The notes beneath the pieces were generated by a model, which saw only the letters and a list, made by a program, of their open reading frames with translations, was not told where the DNA came from and ran no database searches. Below, one piece after another: positions 29,958 to 40,968 of a DNA stretch of 64,000 nt (within the stretch, counting starts at the first letter, position 1; every line of letters begins with the position of its first letter). The stretch is from Thelephora terrestris (taxonomy: Eukaryota; Basidiomycota; Agaricomycetes; Thelephorales; Thelephoraceae): positions 620,001-684,000 of the forward strand of contig WIUZ02000008.1 of the NCBI GenBank assembly GCA_015956445.1. The letters run 5' to 3'. A program made the translations under genes and the position numbers.

Positions 29958-31552
29958 CTAGAACGAAGGGGAGGGAACCTCACGATAAGATCCAGCAGCG
30001 GGGTTCAAGGAATCGAAGAAGTGGACATCTTCAGGGTCTTCACTGGTGGGGTCCTCGTCGTCGGGAAGAGTCGCGAAGCTTGGGTCGCGAGTCTCTGTAC
30101 GAGCAAGGTAGGGGATCAGACGAAACCCGGCTACCCTGAGCTGAGACTGGGCGCCGTCGAGTTCAGCGACGACGTAGGAGGGGCCAGCCTTCTTGCGAAT
30201 GACGACATAGGGGCCATTGTACCGGGGCTTGGTCTTGCGGTTCAGAGACTCTTCAATGCGGGAGTTCCGAACGAGGACCAGGGATCCAGGCTTGAAATCG
30301 AAGTCTACAATCTGTGAACCATGGCGCTTCTCAAACCGCTCTAGGTTCTTGACGCGGGAAGCGGTAACTGTCTCCTGCATCTTTTCGATATCTTCCTCAC
30401 GCTTCGCGAGCTGACGAGCCCGGATTGCGATGAGCTCTTCGGTAGAGATGCCAAAGTCTTGGGCAGGGACAAGGTAAGTGGCTTCGAGAATATCGAAAGG
30501 AAGGATGGGGTGGACACCGTGGACCATGTAGTAGGGGGAGAACCCAGTCGCCTTCCGTACAGTGACACGCTCGGCCCAGAAGACCTGTGGGAGAACCTCG
30601 TGCCATCTGGACTCGTTTCCATGGCAGGTTTTCATGACAGCTTCGCGGACATCGAAGTGCTTCGACTCGACGATCCCATTGGCTTGGGAGTTGTAGCCAG
30701 AGATGCGGATGTGTCGGATACCGTATCGCGACGCGAGGATGTCGAGGGCGGCGATATAGGAGGAACCGTTGTCGGTGACAATCTCGGCGATGCCACCCCA
30801 TCGACATAGGAGGTCCTGGAAGATGAAGTCGGTGATGACCTTGGCAGACTCGGAGGTAGTTGCCCGAGCTTCGGGATAAGACGTAAGCGCATCGCGAGCG
30901 TGGATGACGTATCGGTAGCTTCCAGTCCTGGGCATAAGAAAGGTATCAATATGGGCTTTCCAAAACAGGCCGGGAACGGTCGGGACGGTTGGCAGGATGT
31001 AGAAGTACTCGGTTTGGCGCAGCTGACACTCGTGGCATGTCTTGACGTACCATCGGACGTTCTCACTGAGGCAGGGCCACCAGAAACGCAGAAGGAGGTT
31101 GGCTGTCGTCGCGAAGGCTCCCTTGTGGCCGAGGTTGTCGTGGGCAAACCGAATGAGGCGGAGGCGATCTGAAGGAGGAGGAACGAGCTGTGGGCTACCC
31201 TTGCGATTCTTCCGGAACAGCTTGTTGCCAACGAGGAAGTAGTCTGTGGCTTGGCGGATGAACTGCCGGTAGTCGTGGTCAGAGAGGTCTGGAGGGCGCT
31301 CCAAGTCGGACAGGAGCTTCTGTATCACGACCAGCCGTTCTTTGCGACGGAGGCCTTTGGGGGACTGGGGGATCGCGACATCGGTCTCAGAATCCGGTGA
31401 GGAGGATCGCGACGGAGCGGCAGAGTCGTCGGGAGGTTCTGGAGAGGGTCAAGGGGAAGGGGAGGAGGCATGCAGAGCTGGTTCGGGTTCAATGGCGAAT
31501 AATATAGAAGGTGCTGGGTCTAGGGGGGATCGAGGTGTGTTGACTTCAGAGC
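29958..31552 (-). pseudogene. gypsy integrase with one in-frame stop upstream
   Basis: Zinc-binding HHCC region (HDNLGHKGAF...CHECQLRQ), catalytic core with Asp in AHIDTFL, Asp in IVTDNGSSY and Glu in QANGIVESKH, spaced as expected for a retroviral-type integrase, and a C-terminal SH3-like part (FKPGSLVLVRNSR, PRYNGPYVVI). The integrase itself is open from about 31445 down to 29958. A TGA near 31446 interrupts the linker after RNase H; CGA to TGA would explain it. P8 splits the linker further upstream. Confidence 0.85.
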
Positions 31553-31679
31553 CCCTTCAGCTATCTTTTCTCCATGGGTCATGGACCATACATCGTGACA
31601 ATTCTCCATGGGTCATGGGCTATGCAACGTTGTACAACGTGTTGTACAACCCATGACCCATGGGTAATGGAATAGTATC

Positions 31680-33310
31680 TGTTGCCCATGCCCCATGGGT
31701 TGTACAACACTATCCCTTCCCCATGCCTCATGGGTTGTACAATGCTATCCTTTCCCCATGGGGCATGGGTTGTACAACGCTATCCAATTCCCATGCCCCA
31801 TGGGTTGTACAACACTATCCATTTCCCATGGGTCATGGGTTGTACAACACTATCCAATTCCCATGCCCCATGGGTTGTACAACGCTATCCATTCCCCATG
31901 GGTCATGGGTTGTACAACGCTATCCTTTCTCCATGGGGCATGGGTTGTACAACACTATCCATTTTCCATGGGGCATGGGTTGTACAACGCTATCCTTTCT
32001 CCATGGGGCATGGGTTGTACAACACTATCCATTTCCCATGGGGCATGGGTTGTACAACACTATCCATTCTCCATGGGGCATGGGTTGTACAACACTATCT
32101 GTTTCCCATGGGTCATGGGTTGTACAACACTATCTGTTTCCCATGGGTCATGGGTTGTACAACACTATCTGTTTCCCATGGGTCATGGGTTGTACAACAC
32201 TATCCAGTTCCCATGGGTCATGGGTTGTACAACGCTATCCAATTCCCATGCCCCATGGGTTGTACAACGCTATCTGTTCCCCATGGGGCATGGGTTGTAC
32301 AACGCTATCCATTCCCCATGCCTCATGGGTTGTACAACACTATCCATTTCCCATGGGTCATGGGTTGTACAACACTATCTGTTCCCCATGGGTCATGGGT
32401 TGTACAATGCTATCCATTCTCCATGGGGCATGGGTTGTACAACGCTATCCATTCTCCATGGGGCATGGGTTGTACAACACTATCCATTCTCCATGGGGCA
32501 TGGGTTGTACAACACTATCCATTTCCCATGGGTCATGGGTTGTACAACACTATCCATTCTCCATGGGGCATGGGTTGTACAACACTATCCAGTTCCCATG
32601 GGTCATGGGTTGTACAATGCTATCCAATTCCCATGCCCCATGGGTTGTACAACACTATCTGTTCCCCATGGGGCATGGGTTGTACAACGCTATCCATTCC
32701 CCATGCCTCATGGGTTGTACAACACTATCTGTTTCCCATGGGTCATGGGTTGTACAACACTATCTGTTCCCCATGGGGCATGGGTTGTACAACACTACCC
32801 ATTCTCCATGCCCCATGGGTTGTACAACACTATCCATTCTCCATGGGGCATGGGTTGTACAACACTATCCAGTTCCCATGGGGCATGGGTTGTACAACGA
32901 TATCCAATTCCCATGGGGCATGGGTTGTACAACGCTATCTGTTCCCCATGGGGCATGGGTTGTACAACACTATCCATTTCCCATGGGTCATGGGTTGTAC
33001 AACACTATCTGTTCCCCATGGGGCATGGGTTGTACAACACTATCCTTTCCCCATGGGGCATGGGTTGTACAACACTACCCATTCTCCATGCCCCATGGGT
33101 TGTACAACACTATCTGATTCCCATGCCCCATGGGTTGTACAACACTATCCATTCTCCATGGTGCATGGGTTATACAACACTATCTATTTTCCATGCCCCA
33201 TGGGTTGTACAATGCTATCCAATTCCCATGCCCCATGGGTTGTACATCACTATCCAATTCCCATGCACCATGGGTTGTACAACAGCATCTTGTGCCCATG
33301 GGGCATCAGT
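31680..33310 (+). repeat. 35-base minisatellite array, left arm of P8
   Basis: Unit pattern CATGGGTTGTACAACRCTAT followed by CYRWTYCCCATGSSSY-type variants. As 35 is not a multiple of 3 and no unit has a stop in any forward frame, all three frames stay open for 485-572 codons, giving a 35-residue repeat such as MGCTTLSIPHGAWVVQHYPF. The openness follows from the repeat itself and is not evidence of a gene. Confidence 0.92.
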
Positions 33311-33559
33311 TGCAGAATGGTGTCCTTTCTCCATGTCCCATGGATTATATCACTATTCCAGGAAAGGAGATACTTTATAAATCAACCATTAGCTGTGTGA
33401 ATTTGAAAAAATTAGACTCTGTTTGTATGCATGATAGACCATATATCAGTATGTGGCTCTAACCTAATGGAAACTAAACTTAACCTGATAATAGCCACAA
33501 CCTAATCCTCAATCTAACCTGAGCCAATGTAAACTTGACCCATGAACCTAAGCCTAACC

Positions 33560-34460
33560 TAATCCTAAACCTGGTCTAATCCCAAATCTAACCCTAACCT
33601 GACCTGACCTAACCTAACCTAACCTAACCTATACCTAGACTAACCTATACCTATACTAACCTATACCTAACCTAACCTGGTATGGGCAAACCTAACCTAC
33701 CTATCATGACCTGTTCCAGCCTAATGTCATGTATGCCAGCCAAGACTAACTTCACCCAGTTGCAAACATATGACTTGGGTCACAGGACCATAAAGCAAAC
33801 TGCAGTCCCCTCACTCTGTGCCCAACCATCCCATAAGCCCACAGACGCACATATATATCATCAGCAACCCAGCATCATGCTTATCACCCATGTTCAACCA
33901 CAAACCACTCTCACCCTTTGTTCTGTGCTATCTCAAAGCCTAACCATAACTCTAGCTCACCCACCCATATTAATCCTTGTGTGGAATATGTTATAAGTCT
34001 ATAAACCATATGTTTGTAGGCCACTTGCTTGTGGGCCCAAGGAGGTGGATGAACTTGAGTTGTGGTTTGTCTGTGAGATGGCACAGAACAAAGGGTGAGA
34101 GTGGTTTGTGGTTGAACATGGGTGATAAGCATGATGCTGGGTTGCTGATGATATATATGTGCGTCTGTGGGCTTATGGGATGGTTGGGCACAGAGTGAGG
34201 GGACTGCAGTTTGCTTTATGGTCCTGTGACCCAAGTCATATGTTTGCAACTGGGTGAAGTTAGTCTTGGCTGGCATACATGACATTAGGCTGGAACAGGT
34301 CATGATAGGTAGGTTAGGTTTGCCCATACCAGGTTAGGTTAGGTATAGGTTAGTATAGGTATAGGTTAGTCTAGGTATAGGTTAGGTTAGGTTAGGTTAG
34401 GTCAGGTCAGGTTAGGGTTAGATTTGGGATTAGACCAGGTTTAGGATTAGGTTAGGCTTA
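33560..34460. repeat. core of P8: telomere-like arrays around a unique centre
   Basis: Left side has CCTAACCTAACC and CCTATACC words (33590-33690), right side the complement (34310-34420). The centre contains gaacttgagttgtgg, tggcacagaacaaagggtgagagtgg and tctgtgggcttatggg, which closely match the P2 core (gaacttgagctgtgg, tggcacagaacacagggtgagggtgg). The loop around 33960-34040 is not paired. Confidence 0.8.
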
Positions 34461-34719
34461 GGTTCATGGGTCAAGTTTACATTGGCTCAGGTTAGATTGA
34501 GGATTAGGTTGTGGCTATTATCAGGTTAAGTTTAGTTTCCATTAGGTTAGAGCCACATACTGATATATGGTCTATCATGCATACAAACAGAGTCTAATTT
34601 TTTCAAATTCACACAGCTAATGGTTGATTTATAAAGTATCTCCTTTCCTGGAATAGTGATATAATCCATGGGACATGGAGAAAGGACACCATTCTGCAAC
34701 TGATGCCCCATGGGCACAA

Positions 34720-36770
34720 GATGCTGTTGTACAACCCATGGTGCATGGGAATTGGATAGTGATGTACAACCCATGGGGCATGGGAATTGGATAGCATTGT
34801 ACAACCCATGGGGCATGGAAAATAGATAGTGTTGTACAACCCATGCACCATGGAGAATGGATAGTGTTGTACAACCCATGGGGCATGGGAATCAGATAGT
34901 GTTGTACAACCCATGGGGCATGGAGAATGGGTAGTGTTGTACAACCCATGCCCCATGGGGAAAGGATAGTGTTGTACAACCCATGCCCCATGGGGAACAG
35001 ATAGTGTTGTACAACCCATGACCCATGGGAAATGGATAGTGTTGTACAACCCATGCCCCATGGGGAACAGATAGCATTGTACAACCCATGGGGCATGGGA
35101 ATTGGATATCGTTGTACAACCCATGACCCATGGGAACTGGATAGTGTTGTACAACCCATGCCCCATGGAGAATGGATAGTGTTGTACAACCCATGGGGCA
35201 TGGAGAATGGGTAGTGTTGTACAACCCATGCCCCATGGGGAACAGATAGTGTTGTACAACCCATGACCCATGGGAAACAGATAGTGTTGTACAACCCATG
35301 AGGCATGGGGAATGGATAGCGTTGTACAACCCATGCCCCATGGGGAACAGATAGTGTTGTACAACCCATGGGGCATGGGAATTGGATAGCGTTGTACAAC
35401 CCATGACCCATGGGAACTGGATAGTGTTGTACAACCCATGCCCCATGGAGAATGGATAGTGTTGTACAACCCATGCCCCATGGAGAATGGATAGTGTTGT
35501 ACAACCCATGCCCCATGGAGAATGGATAGTGTTGTACAACCCATGCCCCATGGAGAATGGATAGCGTTGTACAACCCATGACCCATGGGGAACGGATAGC
35601 GTTGTACAACCCATGGGGCATGGGAATTGGATAGTGTTGTGCAACCCATGACCCATGGGAACTGGATAGTGTTGTACAACCCATGCCCCATGGAGAATGG
35701 ATAGCATTGTACAACCCATGAGGCATGGGGAAGGGATAGCATTGTACAACCCATGAGGCATGGGGAAGGGATAGCGTTGTACAACCCATGCCCCATGGGG
35801 AACAGATAGCGTTGTACAACCCATGGGGCATGGGAATTGGATAGCGTTGTACAACCAATGACCCATGGGAAACAGATAGTGTTGTACAACCCATGCCCCA
35901 TGGGGAATGGATAGCGTTGTACAACCCATGGGGCATGGGAATTGGATAGCGTTGTACAACCCATGGGGCATGGAGAATGGGTAGTGTTGTACAACCCATG
36001 CCCCATGGGGAAAGGATAGTGTTGTACAACCCATGCCCCATGGGGAGAGGATAGTGTTGTACAACCCATGACCCATGGGAAACAGATAGTGTTGTACAAC
36101 CCATGGGGCATGGAGAATGGGTAGTGTTGTACAACCCATGCCCCATGGGGAACAGATAGTGTTGTACAACCCATGACCCATGGGAAATGGATAGTGTTGT
36201 ACAACCCATGCCCCATGGGGAAAGGATAGCATTGTACAACCCATGCCCCATGGGGAAAGGATAGCGTTGTACAACCCATGCCCCATGGGGAACAGATAGC
36301 GTTGTACAACCCATGGGGCATGGGAATTGGATAGCGTTGTACAACCCATGACCCATGGGAACTGGATAGTGTTGTACAACCCATGCCCCATGGAGAATGG
36401 ATAGCGTTGTACAACCCATGACCCATGGGGAACGGATAGCGTTGTACAACCCATGGGGCATGGGAATTGGATAGTGTTGTGCAACCCATGACCCATGGGA
36501 AATGGATAGTGTTGTACAACCCATGGGGCATGGAAAATGGATAGCATTGTACAACCCATGACCCATGGGAACTGGATAGTGTTGTACAACCCATGGGGCA
36601 TGGGAATTGGATAGCGTTGTACAACCCATGCCCCATGGGGAAAGGATAGCATTGTACAACCCATGAGGCATGGGGAAGGGATAGTGTTGTACAACCCATG
36701 GGGCATGGGCAACAGATACCATTGTACAACCCATGGGGCATGGGCAACGGATACTATTCCATTACCCATG
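34720..36770 (-). repeat. 35-base minisatellite array, right arm of P8
   Basis: Reverse complement of the left array with about 14 more units. Three open frames of 625-712 codons on the minus strand for the same reason. One array edge carries slightly diverged units (ttgtacaacccatgacccat). Confidence 0.92.
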
Positions 36771-36946
36771 GGTCATGGGTTGTACAATGGTATCCTTTCT
36801 CCATGGGTCATGGGTTGTACAATGGTATCCTTTCTCCATGGGTCATGGGTTGTACAACGCGTTGTACAACATTGCATGGCCCATGACCCATGGAGAATTG
36901 TCACGATGTATGGTCCATGACCCATGGAGAAAAGATAGCTGAACCC

Positions 36947-37658
36947 TGTGGACTTCAAGGAAGAATCCTGCGCCGAGGTCTATCCACTCTTCTAGTTCGT
37001 CCGGATCATCGGGAGGCGGATCCTCAGGGGCGCGAGGACGACGGGAGAGACCGTCAGCTCCAGTGTGCTTGTCAGCGGGGACATGGACGAGTTCGAAGTC
37101 AAAGAGCAGGATGGCGGATATCCATCGGTTCACGGCATCGTTGGGATGGAGCGTAGGGTTATTGAGCATCCCCTTGATAAACTTGGCATCCATTTCCACA
37201 GTGAGTTTCTTCACGCCGATGGTGTAAATTTGCATCTGCTTGAGTGCGCGAAACAGCCCGAAGAGCTCGAGCTTGGCCTGAGAGTATCGCGACTCGCGAT
37301 CGTTGAACGTGATGGACCCGAATCGACTGGGGTAGCGCTTGCCGTCTTCACCGACCTGAAGGAGAATGAAACCAACACCGTTCATGCAGGAGTCGACAGC
37401 TAGGATGACTGGGCGTTGCGACTCGTAGTCGATGGGGCGTAGAGCTGGTGAGTTTACGATCGCGGCTTTGAGGTTCTCAATAGCTGCCAACTGCGGGGGT
37501 CCGATTTCGAAGGGTTCGTCTTTCCGTGTTAGCTGGATGAGGGGCCTCGCGACGAGAGTGTAGTTCTTGATGAAGATTCGAAGGACTCCACAAGTTCCCA
37601 GAAAGGCTCGAACCTCTGAGACATTCGTCGGGACGGGCCAATCCTGGATGGCCTGGAT
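36947..37658 (-). pseudogene. gypsy RNase H
   Basis: Motifs VILAVDSCMNGVGFILLQ, YSQAKLELFGLFRAL, LTVEMDAKFIKGML and HTGADGLSRRP give the Asp-Glu-Asp-Asp set. The region upstream (IQAIQDWPVPTNVSEVRAFL, the RT thumb/connection) follows a TGA directly after RIADPL, again explainable as CGA to TGA. The frame is open from there to the P8 edge. Confidence 0.85.
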
Positions 37659-39472
37659 TCACAAAGGATCTGCAATACGGCCTTCATAAGTACAGATGTG
37701 TCCGAGGATATCGGCCTGAGGTACTCCGATGAACGCCTTCTTCCCGCTAAACGTAGCTCCGTAGGACTTGACGCGCTGGATGATCCGGTGTACTGCTTGG
37801 AAGTGCTCCCAGACGAATCGTCGTATGCCTGGGTTTTCGGGGATGGTCTCATACGTTCCGTCGGGAAGCTCGTATCGCGACTTTGGGCCTTTGATGGGGA
37901 CATCGTCGGCGAAAGGCTGGGTCCAGTGCGGGATTTCGGGTCGAAGGATGTGGGAGACGTCTCCCTGTAGCGCGGCTGGGGAGTTGGTCCAACCCATCGG
38001 TAGAACTGTGAGTCGGAACGCGCCGAGGGGAGTGTTGAACGTGGTCATGTCGCGAGAGTCGGGATGAAGCTGGCGCTGGTCGAAGGAAACGTATAGGTCG
38101 AGCGTGGTGTAGATGGAGCGACCAGCGAAGTCTTCGGCAACCACATCGGTGTAGGGAGGCATGGCAGCGTTCTTGATCATAACGGCGTTGAGAGGTTCCA
38201 AGGAATGAACCAGACGTAAGGACTTCCCATCCTTCTTGTAGACGCAGAACCATCTACTGTTGTAGGAGGAGGACGAGGGTTCGTAGACACCGGACTGCCA
38301 CTTGTTCTCGATGATCTGGGTGACCTCAGAGAGGATCCCGTGAGGGATGGGGCCTTGTCTGAGTACCCAGGGCGTGTGCGCGATGTGCGGGATCTCGATG
38401 GGGGCGAAGTACTTGGGATCAAATGTCCCTCTCTCGTCGTCAGTCCATGCGAATGCCGTGTGATGGGTGCTAACAATCCACTCCGCGAGCTTCACCTCTT
38501 CTGGTAGCAGAAGTCCTTTGCCAAGCGCCATTTGCTTCCGGCGTTCGGGAGTGAAGCGGGGGACGGGGGTGTATTCGGGAGGGTGCGTAGGCAAGGGAGG
38601 CATGTCGGCAAGGGGGTCGGGATGGTCGTGCCGAATGATCCGAAAGTTCTCTGGCAGGGTGGTGGCGACGGGTCGAGTCTTGTTCGCTACTTTCTTGTAC
38701 AGGAATGTGGATCCACCGAAGGTCTCGCTAGCGAGCGGGATCTGGGAGTAGAGCTCCGATAACCACATGCTGGCTGCTCGTGCGGGAGTAAGAGGGTTGA
38801 GAGGGGGAGATGGTAACTCTTCGCGAAGGGCTGCAAACTCTGTCGAAAGATCGCGACGGGCGGGAGCATTACCCATCGCGAGGAAGAAATGTTCTAGGCG
38901 TTCTGACGAAGTTCCTGCCACTCCGAGAGGCGGGTAACCGTCTTGGGTGTCTGCATTGTTTTGGGGTGATCCTTCCGTCACACTCGATCTGAGAGCTCTG
39001 TAGACCTCTAATGCCAGGTGGCGGGTGAGAGCTGGTGTCGATGAGGTGGTCGCGACGTTGGGAGGATCGGGGATATCGAGAGTGGAGCGATCCAGTGGGG
39101 TCTCAGGATGGCCATCTATAGAATCGTATCCTATGAAGAAAGAGGAGAAAGGAGTGGGGGCAGCATAGTAGGATGATATGGGGAAAGGAGTGGAGGGGAG
39201 AAAAGGAGAAAGGACGGAGGAAATCGAGACAAGAGGAGGTGGGAGAGGAGACATAGGTGAAACTGACGCAAGTTCTGGTAGAGGGGACCGGGACAGGGAG
39301 GTATCATAGGGTATCCGATGTTTTGCGGCCTGCAGCTTGGCGTGCACTGCAGACACTGGGAGTCGGTTGGGTCGGGACGCGGGAGTAGGTTCAGACGGCT
39401 CCACGAAGATGTGGGGCTCTTTGCGCGAGAGCGGGGGAGGTTGGGGCTCTGTTGCGACCGTAGTGCCGTCTG
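37659..39472 (-). pseudogene. gypsy reverse transcriptase
   Basis: Palm and fingers motifs: YKKDGKSLRLVHSLEPLN, IYTTLDLYVSFDQRQLHPDS, FRLTVLPMGWTNSPAALQ and catalytic FADD in PFADDVPIKGP; ends DILGHICTYEGRIADPL-stop. A long Pro/Ser-rich spacer precedes RT. Its frame begins in a different frame from the retropepsin ORF (39473-40128); at the junction both are open for about 40 bases, so a one-base slip near 39500 is likely. Confidence 0.87.
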
Positions 39473-40128
39473 CTAATGAAAATTTACCGCTTCCTCGGGA
39501 TTTGGTCGAGGAGACTTGTGGATTCGGGGCTGCGTCGCGAACACGTAGAGCTTTCCCGTTTTCGGATCTTTGACGCGGATCTTGTGCTTCCCTCCTGCGC
39601 TGCTGACTTCGGAGCAGCTGATGACATCGAAGAAAGGTCGTCCTAAAAGAACCTCGAAAGGCGCTTCTTCGACGACCTGGATCTGGAGATAGATAGTGAT
39701 GGGACCGAGCTGAACTGGGTGGTCTTCAATAAGGCCTAGCGTCATGGTGGTGCTTGCGTTCGCCGACTCCATTGGCATAGCGCGACTCGCGACGATGGGT
39801 GCTTGCAATCGGGACCAAACATCCTTTCTCATCACCACGACCTGAGCACCTCCGTCGAGAATGCACTCGGGTTCGACACCCGGCCCAAACGTCGGGTGGA
39901 TGACGCGAAGGGGAAGGGAGGAGGCTGCTGCGGAGGATGAGGAGTCGTACTTCACGAGGTCCAAGAAGACTGAGGGGGGTTCTGCATCGAAACATCCAGC
40001 TAGGTAAGCATCCACTTCATCGACTTCTACCGTGTTGGCCGAGATCTTCTTGCTGGTGACAATCTCCCTGACGTGTTTTTGAAGGTCGGGAGCGACGGCC
40101 AGAAGTTCGCGAGCGCTGAGGTTGACCT
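39473..40128 (-). pseudogene. gypsy retropepsin domain
   Basis: Contains CILDGGAQVVVMRKDVW with the active-site Asp, LGLIEDHPVQLG, APFEVLLGRPFFDV and KIRVKDPKTGKLYVFATQPR, typical of basidiomycete gypsy proteases, where D-G-G replaces the usual D-S/T-G. It is contiguous in frame with gag when P7 and one CCT are left out (HRVLDSK|VNLSARELL). Confidence 0.8.
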
Positions 40129-40965
40129 CACTGGGGACAAGGGCACAAATACCCAGTGGGTACATGCTGAACACATTGAGATTACAGTCAACAAGTGATC
40201 ACAATGTGCCCAGTGGGGAAAATTTGAATACATTCAAAATGTGCCAGGCCATGTGTATCCAATGTGCCCACTGGGCACATTTTGATTGTGATCACAATGT
40301 ACTCAGCAATGTGATCTCAATGTGCCCAGTGGGCACATTTTAAATTCTTTCACAAAGTGCTCAGCAAAGTGTTCACAATGTACCCAGCTCATTACATGAT
40401 GGTTTCTTTCAAAATGTTGTCCACAATGTGTCCAGTATGTGGCTGAGCCACTCATTCAAACTTCTTTCACAAAGTATCCAGTGATGTGTCCAGAATGTGT
40501 GCAGCCATATACATGATGATTTCTTTGAGAATACATGGTGAAATTGAACAATATTGTGATTACATTGTGATTACTTCAAAAAGTACCCCCTGGGGACATT
40601 GTGGACACATCACTGGATACTTTGTGAAAGAAGTTTGAATGAGTGGCTCAGGCACATGCTGGACACATTGTGGACAACATTGTGAAAGAAACCATCACGT
40701 AATGAGCTAGGTACATTGTGAACACATTGCTGAGCACTTTGTGAAAGAATTCAAAATGTGCCCACTGGGCACATTGAAATCACATTGCTGAGTACATTGT
40801 GATTACAATCAAAATGTGCCCACTGGGCACATTGGATACACATGGCCTGGCAAATTTTGAATGTATTCAGATTTTCCCCACTGGGCACATTGTGATCACT
40901 TTTTGACTGTAATCTCAATGTGTTCAGCATGTACCCACTGGGTATTTGTGCCCTTGTCCCCAGTG
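40129..40965. repeat. P7, CACTGGGG-family palindrome (837 bases)
   Basis: CACTGGGGACAAGGGCAC ... TTGTCCCCAGTG with duplication CCT (40126-40128, 40966-40968). It splits gag-retropepsin. The interior repeats cacaatgtgcccagtgggcac-type words many times. It is the longest member of this family here. Confidence 0.9.
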
Positions 40966-40968
40966 CCT

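Larger units (their letters stand above)
31556..36943. repeat. P8, 5.4-kb palindrome built of an inverted 35-base minisatellite
   Basis: Ends TTCAGCTATCTTTTCTCC and reverse complement, flanked by CCC on each side (31553-31555, 36944-36946). Each arm holds a tandem array of a 35-base unit containing the palindromes GTTGTACAAC and CCCATGGG-type words: about 46 units in the left arm (31680-33310) and about 60 in the right (34720-36770). Mirror positions of the core sum to 68009, but the ends sum to 68499, so the right arm is longer by 490 bases, exactly 14 units. Between arrays lie TAACC/TTAGG-like arrays and a core near 33940-34060. Confidence 0.9.

Noticed and set aside
31680-33310. CRISPR-like array
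   Set aside because: Units are contiguous 35-base repeats without unique spacers, in a eukaryotic transposon context.
31680-36770. Very long open frames (485-712 codons) encoding a 35-residue repeat
   Set aside because: All three frames of each minisatellite array are open because the 35-base unit has no stop in any frame. There is no start context, no frame preference and no mirror asymmetry, so these are not treated as genes.
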